From Embiotoca jacksoni (lineage: Eukaryota > Chordata > Actinopteri > Embiotocidae): a stretch of DNA of 64,000 bases. Below the pieces are notes generated by a model. The model was given only the letters and a program-made list of their open reading frames with translations. It was not told the DNA's origin and searched no databases. The stretch spans positions 1,303,654 to 1,367,653 of the forward strand of contig JAKOON010000052.1 of the NCBI GenBank assembly GCA_022577435.1. The letters are read 5' to 3'. Numbering within the stretch: position 1 is the first letter of the stretch; every line of letters starts with the position of its first letter. Made by a program: the position numbers and the translations under genes. Below are positions 34,487-49,370 of the stretch, one piece after another.

Positions 34487-37400
34487 CTTTTTTTTTGGTC
34501 ATATTTTGGACGACATGCTATAGTATGACTTTTTTGTTATATTTTAGACGACATGCTATAGTATGACTTTTTTTTTTATCATATTTTAGACGACATGCTA
34601 TAGTATGACTTTTTTTTTATCATATTATAGACGACATGCTATAGTATGACTTTTTATCATATTTTAGACGACATGCTATAGTATGACTTTTTTTTATCAT
34701 ATTTTAGACGACATGCTATAGTATGACTTTTTTTTTTATCATATTTTAGACGACATGCTATAGTATGACTTTTTTTTTTTTTTATCATATTTTAGATGAC
34801 ATGCTATAGTATGACTTTTTATCATATTTTAGACGACATGTTATAGTATGACTTTTTTTATCATATTTTAGACGACATGCTATAGTATGACTTTTTTTTA
34901 TCATATTTTAGACGACATGCTATAGAATGACTTTTTTATCATATTTTAGACGACATGCTATAGTATGACTTTTTTATATCATATTATAGACGACATGCTA
35001 TAGTATGACTTTTTTTTTATCATATTTTAGACGACATGCTATAGTATGACTTTTTTATCATATTTTAGATGACATGCTATAGTATGACTTTTTTATATCA
35101 TATTTTAGACGACATGCTAAAGTATGACTTTTTATCATATTTTAGACGACATGCTATAGTATGACTTTTTTATATCATATTTTAGACGACATGCTAAAGT
35201 ATGACTTTCATTTTTTTTTTATCATATTTTAGACGACATGTTATAGTATGACTTTCATTTTTTTTTTATCATATTTTAGACGACATGTTATAGTATGACT
35301 TTCATTTTTTTTTTATCATATTTTAGACGACATGCTATAGTATGACTTTCATTTTTTTTTTTATCATATTTTAGACGACATGCTATAGTATGACTTTCAT
35401 TTTTTTTTTTATCATATTTTAGACGACATGTTATAGTATGATATTTTTTTTGGTCATATTTTGGACGACATGCTATAGTATGACTTTTTTATCATATTTT
35501 AGACGACATGCTATAGTATGACTTTTTTTTTGATCATATTTTGGACGACATGCTATAGTATGACTTTTTTATCATATTTTAGACGACATGGTATAGTATG
35601 ACTTTTTTTCTTTATCATATTTTAGATGACATGCTATAGTATGACTTTTTTTTTGGTCATATTTTGGACGACATGCTATAGTATGATTTGTTTGTCATAT
35701 TTTAGACGACATGCTATAGTATGACTTTTTTTCTTTATCATATTTTAGATGACATGCTATAGTATGACTTTTATTTTGGTCATATTTTGGACGACATGCT
35801 ATAGTATGATTTGTTTGTCATATTTTAGACGACATGCTGTATTGTGACTTTTTTTCTTTCATATTTCAGACGACATGCTATTGTATGACTTTTTTTTTCA
35901 TATTTCAGACGACATGCTATAGTATGACTTTTTTTTTTCATATTTCAGACGACATGCTATAGTATGACTTTTTTTTTATCATATTTTAGACGACATGCTA
36001 TAGTATGACTTTTTTTTTTTATCATATTTTAGACGACATGCTATAGTATGACTTTTTTTTAATCATATTTTAGATGACATGCTATAGTATGACTTTTTAT
36101 CATATTTTAGACGACATGCTATAGTATGACTTTTTTTTATCATATTTTGGACGACATGCTATAGTATGACTTTTTTATCATATTTTAGACGACATGCTAT
36201 AGTATGACTTTTTTTCTTTATCATATTTTAGATGACATGCTATAGTATGACTTTTTTTTTGGTCATATTTTGGACGACATGCTATAGTATGATTTGTTTG
36301 TCATATTTTAGACGACATGCTATAGTATGACTTTTTTTTTTATCATATTTTAGACGACATGCTATAGTATGACTTTTTTTTAATCATATTTTAGATGACA
36401 TGCTATAGTATGACTTTTTATCATATTTTAGACGACATGCTATAGTATGACTTTTTTTTATCATATTTTGGACGACATGCTATAGTATGACTTTTTTTTA
36501 TCATATTTTGGACGACATGCTATAGTATGACTTTTTTTTATCATATTTTAGACGACATGCTATAGTATGACTTTTTTATATCATATTATAGACGACATGC
36601 TATAGTATGACTTTTTTTTATCATATTTTAGACGACATGCTATAGTATGACTTTTTTATCATATTTTAGATGACATGCTATAGTATGACTTTTTTATATC
36701 ATATTTTAGACGACATGCTAAAGTATGACTTTTTATCATATTTTAGACGACATGCTATAGTATGACTTTTTTATATCATATTTTAGACGACATGCTAAAG
36801 TATGACTTTTTATCATATTTTAGACGACATGCTATAGTTTGACTTTCATTTTTTTTTTATCATATTTTAGACGACATGTTATAGTATGACTTTTTGGTCA
36901 TATTTTAGACGACATGCTATAGTATGACTTTTTATCATATTTTAGACGACATGCTATAGTATGACTTTCATTTTTTTTTTTATCATATTTTAGACGACAT
37001 GTTATAGTATGACTTTTTGGTCATATTATAGACGACATGCTATAGTATGACTTTTTATCATATTTTAGACGACATGCTATAGTATGACTTTCATTTTTTT
37101 TTAATCATATTTTAGACGACATGTTATAGTATGACTTTTTGGTCATATAGACGACATGCTATAGTATGACTTTTTTTCTTTATCATATTTTAGATGACAT
37201 GCTATAGTATGACTTTTTTTTTGGTCATATTTTGGACGACATGCTATAGTATGACTTTTTTATCATATTTTAGACGACATGCTATAGTATGACTTTTTTT
37301 CTTTATCATATTTTAGATGACATGCTATAGTATGACTTTTTTTTTGGTCATATTTTGGACGACATGCTATAGTATGACTTTTTTTTTTATCATATTTTAG

Positions 37401-40400
37401 ACGACATGCTATAGTATGACTTTTTTTAATCATATTTTAGACGACATGCTATAGTATGACTTTTGTTAATCATATTTTAGACGACATGCTATAGTATGAC
37501 TTTTTTTTATCATATTTTAGACGACATGCTATAGTATGACTTTTTTTTATCATATTTTAGACGACATGCTATAGTATGACTTTTTTTTGGTCATATTTTG
37601 GACGACATGCTATAGTATGATTTGTTTGTCATATTTTAGACGACATGCTATAGTATGACTTTTTTTTTTTTATCATATTTTAGACGACATGCTATAGTAT
37701 GACTTTTTTTAATCATATTTTAGACGACATGCTATAGTATGACTTTTTTTTGGTCATATTTTGGACGACATGCTATAGTATGATTTGTTTGTCATATTTT
37801 AGACGACATGCTATAGTATGACTTTTTTTTTTTTTATCATATTTTAGACGACATGCTATAGTATGACTTTTTTTTTTTTTATCATATTTTAGACGACATG
37901 CTATAGTATGACTTTTTTTAATCATATTTTAGACGATATGCTATAGTATGATTTGTTTATCATATTTTAGACGACATGCTATAGTATGACTTTTTTTTGG
38001 TTTTATTTTGGACGACATGCTATAGTATGACTTTTTTGTCATATTTTAGACGACATGCTATAGTATGACTTTTTTTTGGGTCATATTTTAGACGACATGT
38101 TATAGTATGACTTTTTTGTCATATTTTAGACGACATGCTCTGGTATGACTTTTTTTTTTTTATCATATTTTAGACGACATGCTGTAGTGTGACTTTTTCT
38201 TTCATATTTCAGACGACATGCTATAGTATGACTATTTTTTTCATATTTCAGACAACATGCTATAGTATGACTTTTTTTTTCATATTTTAGACGACATGCT
38301 ATAGTATGACTTTTTTTTTCATATTTCAGACGACATGCTATAGTATGACTTTTTTTTTCATATTTTAGACGACATGCTATAGTATGACTTTTTTTCTTTA
38401 TCATATTTTAGACGACATGCTATAGTATGACTTTTTTTTGGTCATATTTTGGACGACATGCTATAGTATGATTTGTTTGTCATATTTTAGACGACATGCT
38501 ATAGTATGACTTTTTTTTGGTCATATTTTGGACGACATGCTATAGTATGACTTTTTTTTTGGTCATATTTTGGACGACATGCTATAGTATGACTTTTTTG
38601 TTATATTTTAGACGACATGCTATAGTATGACTTTTTTTTTTCATATTTTAGACGACATGCTATAGTATGACTTTTTTTTGGTCATATTTTGGACGACATG
38701 CTATAGTATGATTTGTTTGTCATATTTTAGACGACATGTTATAGTATGACTTTTTTTTATCATATTTTAGACGACATGCTATAGTATGACTTTTTTTTAT
38801 CATATTTTAGACGACATGCTATAGAATGACTTTTTTATCATATTTTAGACGACATGCTATAGTATGACTTTTTTATATCATATTATAGACGACATGCTAT
38901 AGTATGACTTTTTTTTTATCATATTTTAGACGACATGCTATAGTATGACTTTTTTATCATATTTTAGATGACATGCTATAGTATGACTTTTTTATATCAT
39001 ATTTTAGACGACATGCTAAAGTATGACTTTTTATCATATTTTAGACGACATGCTATAGTATGACTTTTTTATATCATATTTTAGACGACATGCTAAAGTA
39101 TGACTTTCATTTTTTTTTTATCATATTTTAGACGACATGTTATAGTATGACTTTCATTTTTTTTTTATCATATTTTAGACGACATGTTATAGTATGACTT
39201 TCATTTTTTTTTTATCATATTTTAGACGACATGCTATAGTATGACTTTCATTTTTTTTTTATCATATTTTAGACGACATGCTATAGTATGACTTTCATTT
39301 TTTTTTTTATCATATTTTAGACGACATGTTATAGTATGACTTTTTTTTTGGTCATATTTTGGACGACATGCTATAGTATGACTTTTTTATCATATTTTAG
39401 ACGACATGCTATAGTATGACTTTTTTTTTGGTCATATTTTGGACGACATGCTATAGTATGACTTTTTTGTTATATTTTAGACGACATGCTATAGTATGAC
39501 TTTTTTTTTTATCATATTTTAGACGACATGCTATAGTATGACTTTTTTTTTATCATATTATAGACGACATGCTATAGTATGACTTTTTATCATATTTTAG
39601 ACGACATGCTATAGTATGACTTTTTTTTATCATATTTTAGACGACATGCTATAGTATGACTTTTTTTTTTATCATATTTTAGACGACATGCTATAGTATG
39701 ACTTTTTTTTTTTTTTTATCATATTTTAGATGACATGCTATAGTATGACTTTTTATCATATTTTAGACGACATGTTATAGTATGACTTTTTTTATCATAT
39801 TTTAGACGACATGCTATAGTATGACTTTTTTTTATCATATTTTAGACGACATGCTATAGAATGACTTTTTTATCATATTTTAGACGACATGCTATAGTAT
39901 GACTTTTTTATATCATATTATAGACGACATGCTATAGTATGACTTTTTTTTTATCATATTTTAGACGACATGCTATAGTATGACTTTTTTATCATATTTT
40001 AGATGACATGCTATAGTATGACTTTTTTATATCATATTTTAGACGACATGCTAAAGTATGACTTTTTATCATATTTTAGACGACATGCTATAGTATGACT
40101 TTTTTATATCATATTTTAGACGACATGCTAAAGTATGACTTTCATTTTTTTTTTATCATATTTTAGACGACATGTTATAGTATGACTTTCATTTTTTTTT
40201 TATCATATTTTAGACGACATGTTATAGTATGACTTTCATTTTTTTTTTATCATATTTTAGACGACATGCTATAGTATGACTTTCATTTTTTTTTTTATCA
40301 TATTTTAGACGACATGCTATAGTATGACTTTCATTTTTTTTTTTATCATATTTTAGACGACATGTTATAGTATGATATTTTTTTTGGTCATATTTTGGAC

Positions 40401-43400
40401 GACATGCTATAGTATGACTTTTTTATCATATTTTAGACGACATGCTATAGTATGACTTTTTTTTTGATCATATTTTGGACGACATGCTATAGTATGACTT
40501 TTTTATCATATTTTAGACGACATGGTATAGTATGACTTTTTTTCTTTATCATATTTTAGATGACATGCTATAGTATGACTTTTTTTTTGGTCATATTTTG
40601 GACGACATGCTATAGTATGATTTGTTTGTCATATTTTAGACGACATGCTATAGTATGATTTGTTTGTCATATTTTAGACGACATGCTGTATTGTGACTTT
40701 TTTTCTTTCATATTTCAGACGACATGCTATTGTATGACTTTTTTTTTCATATTTCAGACGACATGCTATAGTATGACTTTTTTTTTTCATATTTCAGACG
40801 ACATGCTATAGTATGACTTTTTTTTAATCATATTTTAGATGACATGCTATAGTATGACTTTTTATCATATTTTAGACGACATGCTATAGTATGACTTTTT
40901 TTTATCATATTTTGGACGACATGCTATAGTATGACTTTTTTATCATATTTTAGACGACATGCTATAGTATGACTTTTTTTTTATCATATTTTAGACGACA
41001 TGCTATAGTATGACTTTTTTTTTTTATCATATTTTAGACGACATGCTATAGTATGACTTTTTTTTAATCATATTTTAGATGACATGCTATAGTATGACTT
41101 TTTATCATATTTTAGACGACATGCTATAGTATGACTTTTTTTTATCATATTTTGGACGACATGCTATAGTATGACTTTTTTATCATATTTTAGACGACAT
41201 GCTATAGTATGACTTTTTTTCTTTATCATATTTTAGATGACATGCTATAGTATGACTTTTTTTTTGGTCATATTTTGGACGACATGCTATAGTATGATTT
41301 GTTTGTCATATTTTAGACGACATGCTATAGTATGACTTTTTTTTTTATCATATTTTAGACGACATGCTATAGTATGACTTTTTTTTAATCATATTTTAGA
41401 TGACATGCTATAGTATGACTTTTTATCATATTTTAGACGACATGCTATAGTATGACTTTTTTTTATCATATTTTGGACGACATGCTATAGTATGACTTTT
41501 TTTTTATCATATTTTGGACGACATGCTATAGTATGACTTTTTTTTATCATATTTTAGACGACATGCTATAGTATGACTTTTTTATATCATATTATAGACG
41601 ACATGCTATAGTATGACTTTTTTTTATCATATTTTAGACGACATGCTATAGTATGACTTTTTTATCATATTTTAGATGACATGCTATAGTATGACTTTTT
41701 TATATCATATTTTAGACGACATGCTAAAGTATGACTTTTTATCATATTTTAGACGACATGCTATAGTATGACTTTTTTATATCATATTTTAGACGACATG
41801 CTAAAGTATGACTTTTTATCATATTTTAGACGACATGCTATAGTTTGACTTTCATTTTTTTTTTATCATATTTTAGACGACATGTTATAGTATGACTTTT
41901 TGGTCATATTTTAGACGACATGCTATAGTATGACTTTTTATCATATTTTAGACGACATGCTATAGTATGACTTTCATTTTTTTTTTTATCATATTTTAGA
42001 CGACATGTTATAGTATGACTTTTTGGTCATATTATAGACGACATGCTATAGTATGACTTTTTATCATATTTTAGACGACATGCTATAGTATGACTTTCAT
42101 TTTTTTTTAATCATATTTTAGACGACATGTTATAGTATGACTTTTTGGTCATATAGACGACATGCTATAGTATGACTTTTTTTCTTTATCATATTTTAGA
42201 TGACATGCTATAGTATGACTTTTTTTTTGGTCATATTTTGGACGACATGCTATAGTATGACTTTTTTTTTTATCATATTTTAGACGACATGCTATAGTAT
42301 GACTTTTTTATCATATTTTAGACGACATGCTATAGTATGACTTTTTTTCTTTATCATATTTTAGATGACATGCTATAGTATGACTTTTTTTTTGGTCATA
42401 TTTTGGACGACATGCTATAGTATGACTTTTTTTTTTATCATATTTTAGACGACATGCTATAGTATGACTTTTTTTAATCATATTTTAGACGACATGCTAT
42501 AGTATGACTTTTGTTAATCATATTTTAGACGACATGCTATAGTATGACTTTTTTTTATCATATTTTAGACGACATGCTATAGTATGACTTTTTTTTATCA
42601 TATTTTAGACGACATGCTATAGTATGACTTTTTTTTGGTCATATTTTGGACGACATGCTATAGTATGATTTGTTTGTCATATTTTAGACGACATGCTATA
42701 GTATGACTTTTTTTTTTTTATCATATTTTAGACGACATGCTATAGTATGACTTTTTTTAATCATATTTTAGACGACATGCTATAGTATGACTTTTTTTTG
42801 GTCATATTTTGGACGACATGCTATAGTATGATTTGTTTGTCATATTTTAGACGACATGCTATAGTATGACTTTTTTTTTTTTTATCATATTTTAGACGAC
42901 ATGCTATAGTATGACTTTTTTTTTTTTTATCATATTTTAGACGACATGCTATAGTATGACTTTTTTTAATCATATTTTAGACGATATGCTATAGTATGAT
43001 TTGTTTATCATATTTTAGACGACATGCTATAGTATGACTTTTTTTTGGTTTTATTTTGGACGACATGCTATAGTATGACTTTTTTGTCATATTTTAGACG
43101 ACATGCTATAGTATGACTTTTTTTTGGTCATATTTTGGACGACATGCTATAGTATGATTTGTTTATCATATTTTAGACGACATGCTATAGTATGACTTTT
43201 TTTTGGTTTTATTTTGGACGACATGCTATAGTATGACTTTTTTGTCATATTTTAGACGACATGCTATAGTATGACTTTTTTTTGGGTCATATTTTAGACG
43301 ACATGTTATAGTATGACTTTTTTGTCATATTTTAGACGACATGCTCTGGTATGACTTTTTTTTTTTTATCATATTTTAGACGACATGCTGTAGTGTGACT

Positions 43401-43900
43401 TTTTCTTTCATATTTCAGACGACATGCTATAGTATGACTATTTTTTTCATATTTCAGACAACATGCTATAGTATGACTTTTTTTTTCATATTTTAGACGA
43501 CATGCTATAGTATGACTTTTTTTTTCATATTTCAGACGACATGCTATAGTATGACTTTTTTTTTCATATTTTAGACGACATGCTATAGTATGACTTTTTT
43601 TCTTTATCATATTTTAGACGACATGCTATAGTATGACTTTTTTTTGGTCATATTTTGGACGACATGCTATAGTATGATTTGTTTGTCATATTTTAGACGA
43701 CATGCTATAGTATGACTTTTTTTTGGTCATATTTTGGACGACATGCTATAGTATGACTTTTTTTTTGGTCATATTTTGGACGACATGCTATAGTATGACT
43801 TTTTTGTTATATTTTAGACGACATGCTATAGTATGACTTTTTTTTTTCATATTTTAGACGACATGCTATAGTATGACTTTTTTTTGGTCATATTTTGGAC
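34487..43900 (+). repeat. 4.93-5.21-kb tandem higher-order duplication
   Basis: TGTTATATTTTAG at 34,536 recurs at 39,469, and the private CATGGTATAG unit near 35,588 recurs near 40,522 (both 4,933-4,934 bp). The shortened unit GGTCATATAGACGAC recurs at 37,141 and 42,147 (5,006). The GCTCTGG unit recurs 5,206 bp later, after an extra duplication of several units near 43,101-43,260. Confidence 0.88.
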
Positions 43901-46900
43901 GACATGCTATAGTATGATTTGTTTGTCATATTTTAGACGACATGCTATAGTATGACTTTTTTTTGGTCATATTTTGGGCGACATGCTATAGTATGACTTT
44001 TTTTTGGTCATATTTTGGACGACATGCTATAGTATGATTTGTTTGTCATATTTTAGACGACATGCTATAGTATGACTTTTTTTTTTTTATCATATTTTAG
44101 ACGACATGCTATAGTATGACTTTTTTTAATCATATTTTAGACGACATGCTATAGTATGACTTTTTTTTGGTCATATTTTGGACGACATGCTATAGTATGA
44201 TTTGTTTGTCATATTTTAGACGACATGCTATAGTATGACTTTTTTTTTTTTATCATATTTTAGACGACATGCTATAGTATGACTTTTTTTTTTTTATCAT
44301 ATTTTAGACGACATGCTATAGTATGACTTTTTTTAATCATATTTTAGACGACATGCTATAGTATGACTTTTTTTTGGTCATATTTTGGACGACATGCTAT
44401 AGTATGATTTGTTTATCATATTTTAGACGACATGCTATAGTATGACTTTTTTTTGGTTTTATTTTGGACGACATGCTATAGTATGACTTTTTTGTCATAT
44501 TTTAGACGACATGCTATAGTATGACTTTTTTTTGGGTCATATTTTGGACGACATGCTATAGTATGACTTTTTTTTTGGTCATATTTTGGACGACATGCTA
44601 TAGTATGACTTTTTTTTGGTCATATTTTGGACGACATGCTATAGTATGACTTTTTTGTCATATTTTAGACGACATGCTATAGTATGACTTTTTTTTTTTC
44701 ATATTTTAGACGACATGCTATAGTATGACTTTTTTTCTTTATCATATTTTAGACGACATGCTATAGTATGACTTTTTTATCATATTTTAGATGACATGCT
44801 ATAGTATGACTTTTTTATATCATATTTTAGACGACATGCTAAAGTATGACTTTTTATCATATTTTAGACGACATGCTATAGTATGACTTTTTTATATCAT
44901 ATTTTAGACGACATGCTAAAGTATGACTTTCATTTTTTTTTTATCATATTTTAGACGACATGTTATAGTATGACTTTCATTTTTTTTTTATCATATTTTA
45001 GACGACATGTTATAGTATGACTTTCATTTTTTTTTTATCATATTTTAGACGACATGCTATAGTATGACTTTCATTTTTTTTTTATCATATTTTAGACGAC
45101 ATGCTATAGTATGACTTTCATATTTTTTTTTTTATCATATTTTAGACGACATGTTATAGTATGACTTTTTTTTTGGTCATATTTTGGACGACATGCTATA
45201 GTATGACTTTTTTTTATCATATTTTAGACTACATGCTATAGTATGACTTTTTTTCTTTATCATATTTTAGATGACATGCTATAGTATGACTTTTTTTTTG
45301 GTCATATTTTGGACGACATGCTATAGTATGATTTGTTTGTCATATTTCAGACGACATGCTATAGTATGACTTTTTTTTGTCATATTTCAGACGACATGCT
45401 ATAGTATGACTTTTTTTGGGGTCATATTTTAGACGACATGTTATAGTATGACTTTTTTTTGTCATATTTTAGACGACATGCTATAGTATGACTTTTTTTT
45501 GTCATATTTTAGACGACATGCTATAGTATGACTTTTTTTTGTCATATTTTAGACGACATGCTATAGTATGACTTTTTTTTGGGTCATATTTTGGACGACA
45601 TGCTATAGTATGACTTTTTTTGGGGTCATATTTTAGACGACATGTTATAGTATGACTTTTTGGTCATATTTTAGACGACATGCTATAGTATGACTTTTTA
45701 TCATATTTTAGACGACATGCTATAGTATGACTTTCATTTTTTTTTTTATCATATTTTAGACGACATGTTATAGTATGACTTTTTGGTCATATTATAGACG
45801 ACATGCTATAGTATGACTTTTTATCATATTTTAGACGACATGCTATAGTATGACTTTCATTTTTTTTTAATCATATTTTAGACGACATGTTATAGTATGA
45901 CTTTTTGGTCATATAGACGACATGCTATAGTATGACTTTTTTTCTTTATCATATTTTAGATGACATGCTATAGTATGACTTTTTTTTTGGTCATATTTTG
46001 GACGACATGCTATAGTATGACTTTTTTATCATATTTTAGACGACATGCTATAGTATGACTTTTTTTCTTTATCATATTTTAGATGACATGCTATAGTATG
46101 ACTTTTTTTTTTGGTCATATTTTGGACGACATGCTATAGTATGACTTTTTTTTTTATCATATTTTAGACGACATGCTATAGTATGACTTTTTTTAATCAT
46201 ATTTTAGACGACATGCTATAGTATGACTTTTGTTAATCATATTTTAGACGACATGCTATAGTATGACTTTTTTTTATCATATTTTAGACGACATGCTATA
46301 GTATGACTTTTTTTTATCATATTTTAGACGACATGCTATAGTATGACTTTTTTTTGGTCATATTTTGGACGACATGCTATAGTATGATTTGTTTGTCATA
46401 TTTTAGACGACATGCTATAGTATGACTTTTTTTTTTTTATCATATTTTAGACGACATGCTATAGTATGACTTTTTTTAATCATATTTTAGACGACATGCT
46501 ATAGTATGACTTTTTTTTGGTCATATTTTGGACGACATGCTATAGTATGATTTGTTTGTCATATTTTAGACGACATGCTATAGTATGACTTTTTTTTTTT
46601 TTATCATATTTTAGACGACATGCTATAGTATGACTTTTTTTTTTTTTATCATATTTTAGACGACATGCTATAGTATGACTTTTTTTAATCATATTTTAGA
46701 CGATATGCTATAGTATGATTTGTTTATCATATTTTAGACGACATGCTATAGTATGACTTTTTTTTGGTTTTATTTTGGACGACATGCTATAGTATGACTT
46801 TTTTGTCATATTTTAGACGACATGCTATAGTATGACTTTTTTTTGGTCATATTTTGGACGACATGCTATAGTATGATTTGTTTATCATATTTTAGACGAC

Positions 46901-49370
46901 ATGCTATAGTATGACTTTTTTTTGGTTTTATTTTGGACGACATGCTATAGTATGACTTTTTTGTCATATTTTAGACGACATGCTATAGTATGACTTTTTT
47001 TTGGGTCATATTTTAGACGACATGTTATAGTATGACTTTTTTGTCATATTTTAGACGACATGCTCTGGTATGACTTTTTTTTTTTTATCATATTTTAGAC
47101 GACATGCTGTAGTGTGACTTTTTCTTTCATATTTCAGACGACATGCTATAGTATGACTATTTTTTTCATATTTCAGACAACATGCTATAGTATGACTTTT
47201 TTTTTCATATTTTAGACGACATGCTATAGTATGACTTTTTTTTTCATATTTCAGACGACATGCTATAGTATGACTTTTTTTTTCATATTTTAGACGACAT
47301 GCTATAGTATGACTTTTTTTCTTTATCATATTTTAGACGACATGCTATAGTATGACTTTTTTTTGGTCATATTTTGGACGACATGCTATAGTATGATTTG
47401 TTTGTCATATTTTAGACGACATGCTATAGTATGACTTTTTTTTGGTCATATTTTGGACGACATGCTATAGTATGACTTTTTTTTTGGTCATATTTTGGAC
47501 GACATGCTATAGTATGACTTTTTTGTTATATTTTAGACGACATGCTATAGTATGACTTTTTTTTTTCATATTTTAGACGACATGCTATAGTATGACTTTT
47601 TTTTGGTCATATTTTGGACGACATGCTATAGTATGATTTGTTTGTCATATTTTAGACGACATGCTATAGTATGACTTTTTTTTGGTCATATTTTGGGCGA
47701 CATGCTATAGTATGACTTTTTTTTGGTCATATTTTGGACGACATGCTATAGTATGATTTGTTTGTCATATTTTAGACGACATGCTATAGTATGACTTTTT
47801 TTTTTTTATCATATTTTAGACGACATGCTATAGTATGACTTTTTTTAATCATATTTTAGACGACATGCTATAGTATGACTTTTTTTTGGTCATATTTTGG
47901 ACGACATGCTATAGTATGATTTGTTTGTCATATTTTAGACGACATGCTATAGTATGACTTTTTTTTTTTTATCATATTTTAGACGACATGCTATAGTATG
48001 ACTTTTTTTTTTTTATCATATTTTAGACGACATGCTATAGTATGACTTTTTTTAATCATATTTTAGACGACATGCTATAGTATGACTTTTTTTTGGTCAT
48101 ATTTTGGACGACATGCTATAGTATGATTTGTTTATCATATTTTAGACGACATGCTATAGTATGACTTTTTTTTGGTTTTATTTTGGACGACATGCTATAG
48201 TATGACTTTTTTGTCATATTTTAGACGACATGCTATAGTATGACTTTTTTTTGGGTCATATTTTGGACGACATGCTATAGTATGACTTTTTTTTTGGTCA
48301 TATTTTGGACGACATGCTATAGTATGACTTTTTTTTGGTCATATTTTGGACGACATGCTATAGTATGACTTTTTTGTCATATTTTAGACGACATGCTATA
48401 GTATGACTTTTTTTTTTTCATATTTTAGACGACATGCTATAGTATGACTTTTTTTCTTTATCATATTTTAGACGACATGCTATAGTATGACTTTTTTATC
48501 ATATTTTAGATGACATGCTATAGTATGACTTTTTTATATCATATTTTAGACGACATGCTAAAGTATGACTTTTTATCATATTTTAGACGACATGCTATAG
48601 TATGACTTTTTTATATCATATTTTAGACGACATGCTAAAGTATGACTTTCATTTTTTTTTTATCATATTTTAGACGACATGTTATAGTATGACTTTCATT
48701 TTTTTTTTATCATATTTTAGACGACATGTTATAGTATGACTTTCATTTTTTTTTTATCATATTTTAGACGACATGCTATAGTATGACTTTCATTTTTTTT
48801 TTATCATATTTTAGACGACATGCTATAGTATGACTTTCATATTTTTTTTTTTATCATATTTTAGACGACATGTTATAGTATGACTTTTTTTTTGGTCATA
48901 TTTTGGACGACATGCTATAGTATGACTTTTTTTTATCATATTTTAGACTACATGCTATAGTATGACTTTTTTTCTTTATCATATTTTAGATGACATGCTA
49001 TAGTATGACTTTTTTTTTGGTCATATTTTGGACGACATGCTATAGTATGATTTGTTTGTCATATTTCAGACGACATGCTATAGTATGACTTTTTTTTGTC
49101 ATATTTCAGACGACATGCTATAGTATGACTTTTTTTGGGGTCATATTTTAGACGACATGTTATAGTATGACTTTTTTTTGTCATATTTTAGACGACATGC
49201 TATAGTATGACTTTTTTTTGTCATATTTTAGACGACATGCTATAGTATGACTTTTTTTTGTCATATTTTAGACGACATGCTATAGTATGACTTTTTTTTG
49301 GGTCATATTTTGGACGACATGCTATAGTATGACTTTTTTTGGGGTCATATTTTAGACGACATGTTATAGT
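41890..49370 (+). repeat. 3.72-3.76-kb tandem higher-order duplication
   Basis: The shortened unit at 42,147 recurs at 45,907 (3,760). TTTGGGCGAC at 43,976 recurs at 47,695, and AGACTACATGC at 45,227 recurs at 48,946 (both 3,719). The junction lies near 45,655, where the sequence returns to that seen at about 41,895. Confidence 0.92.
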
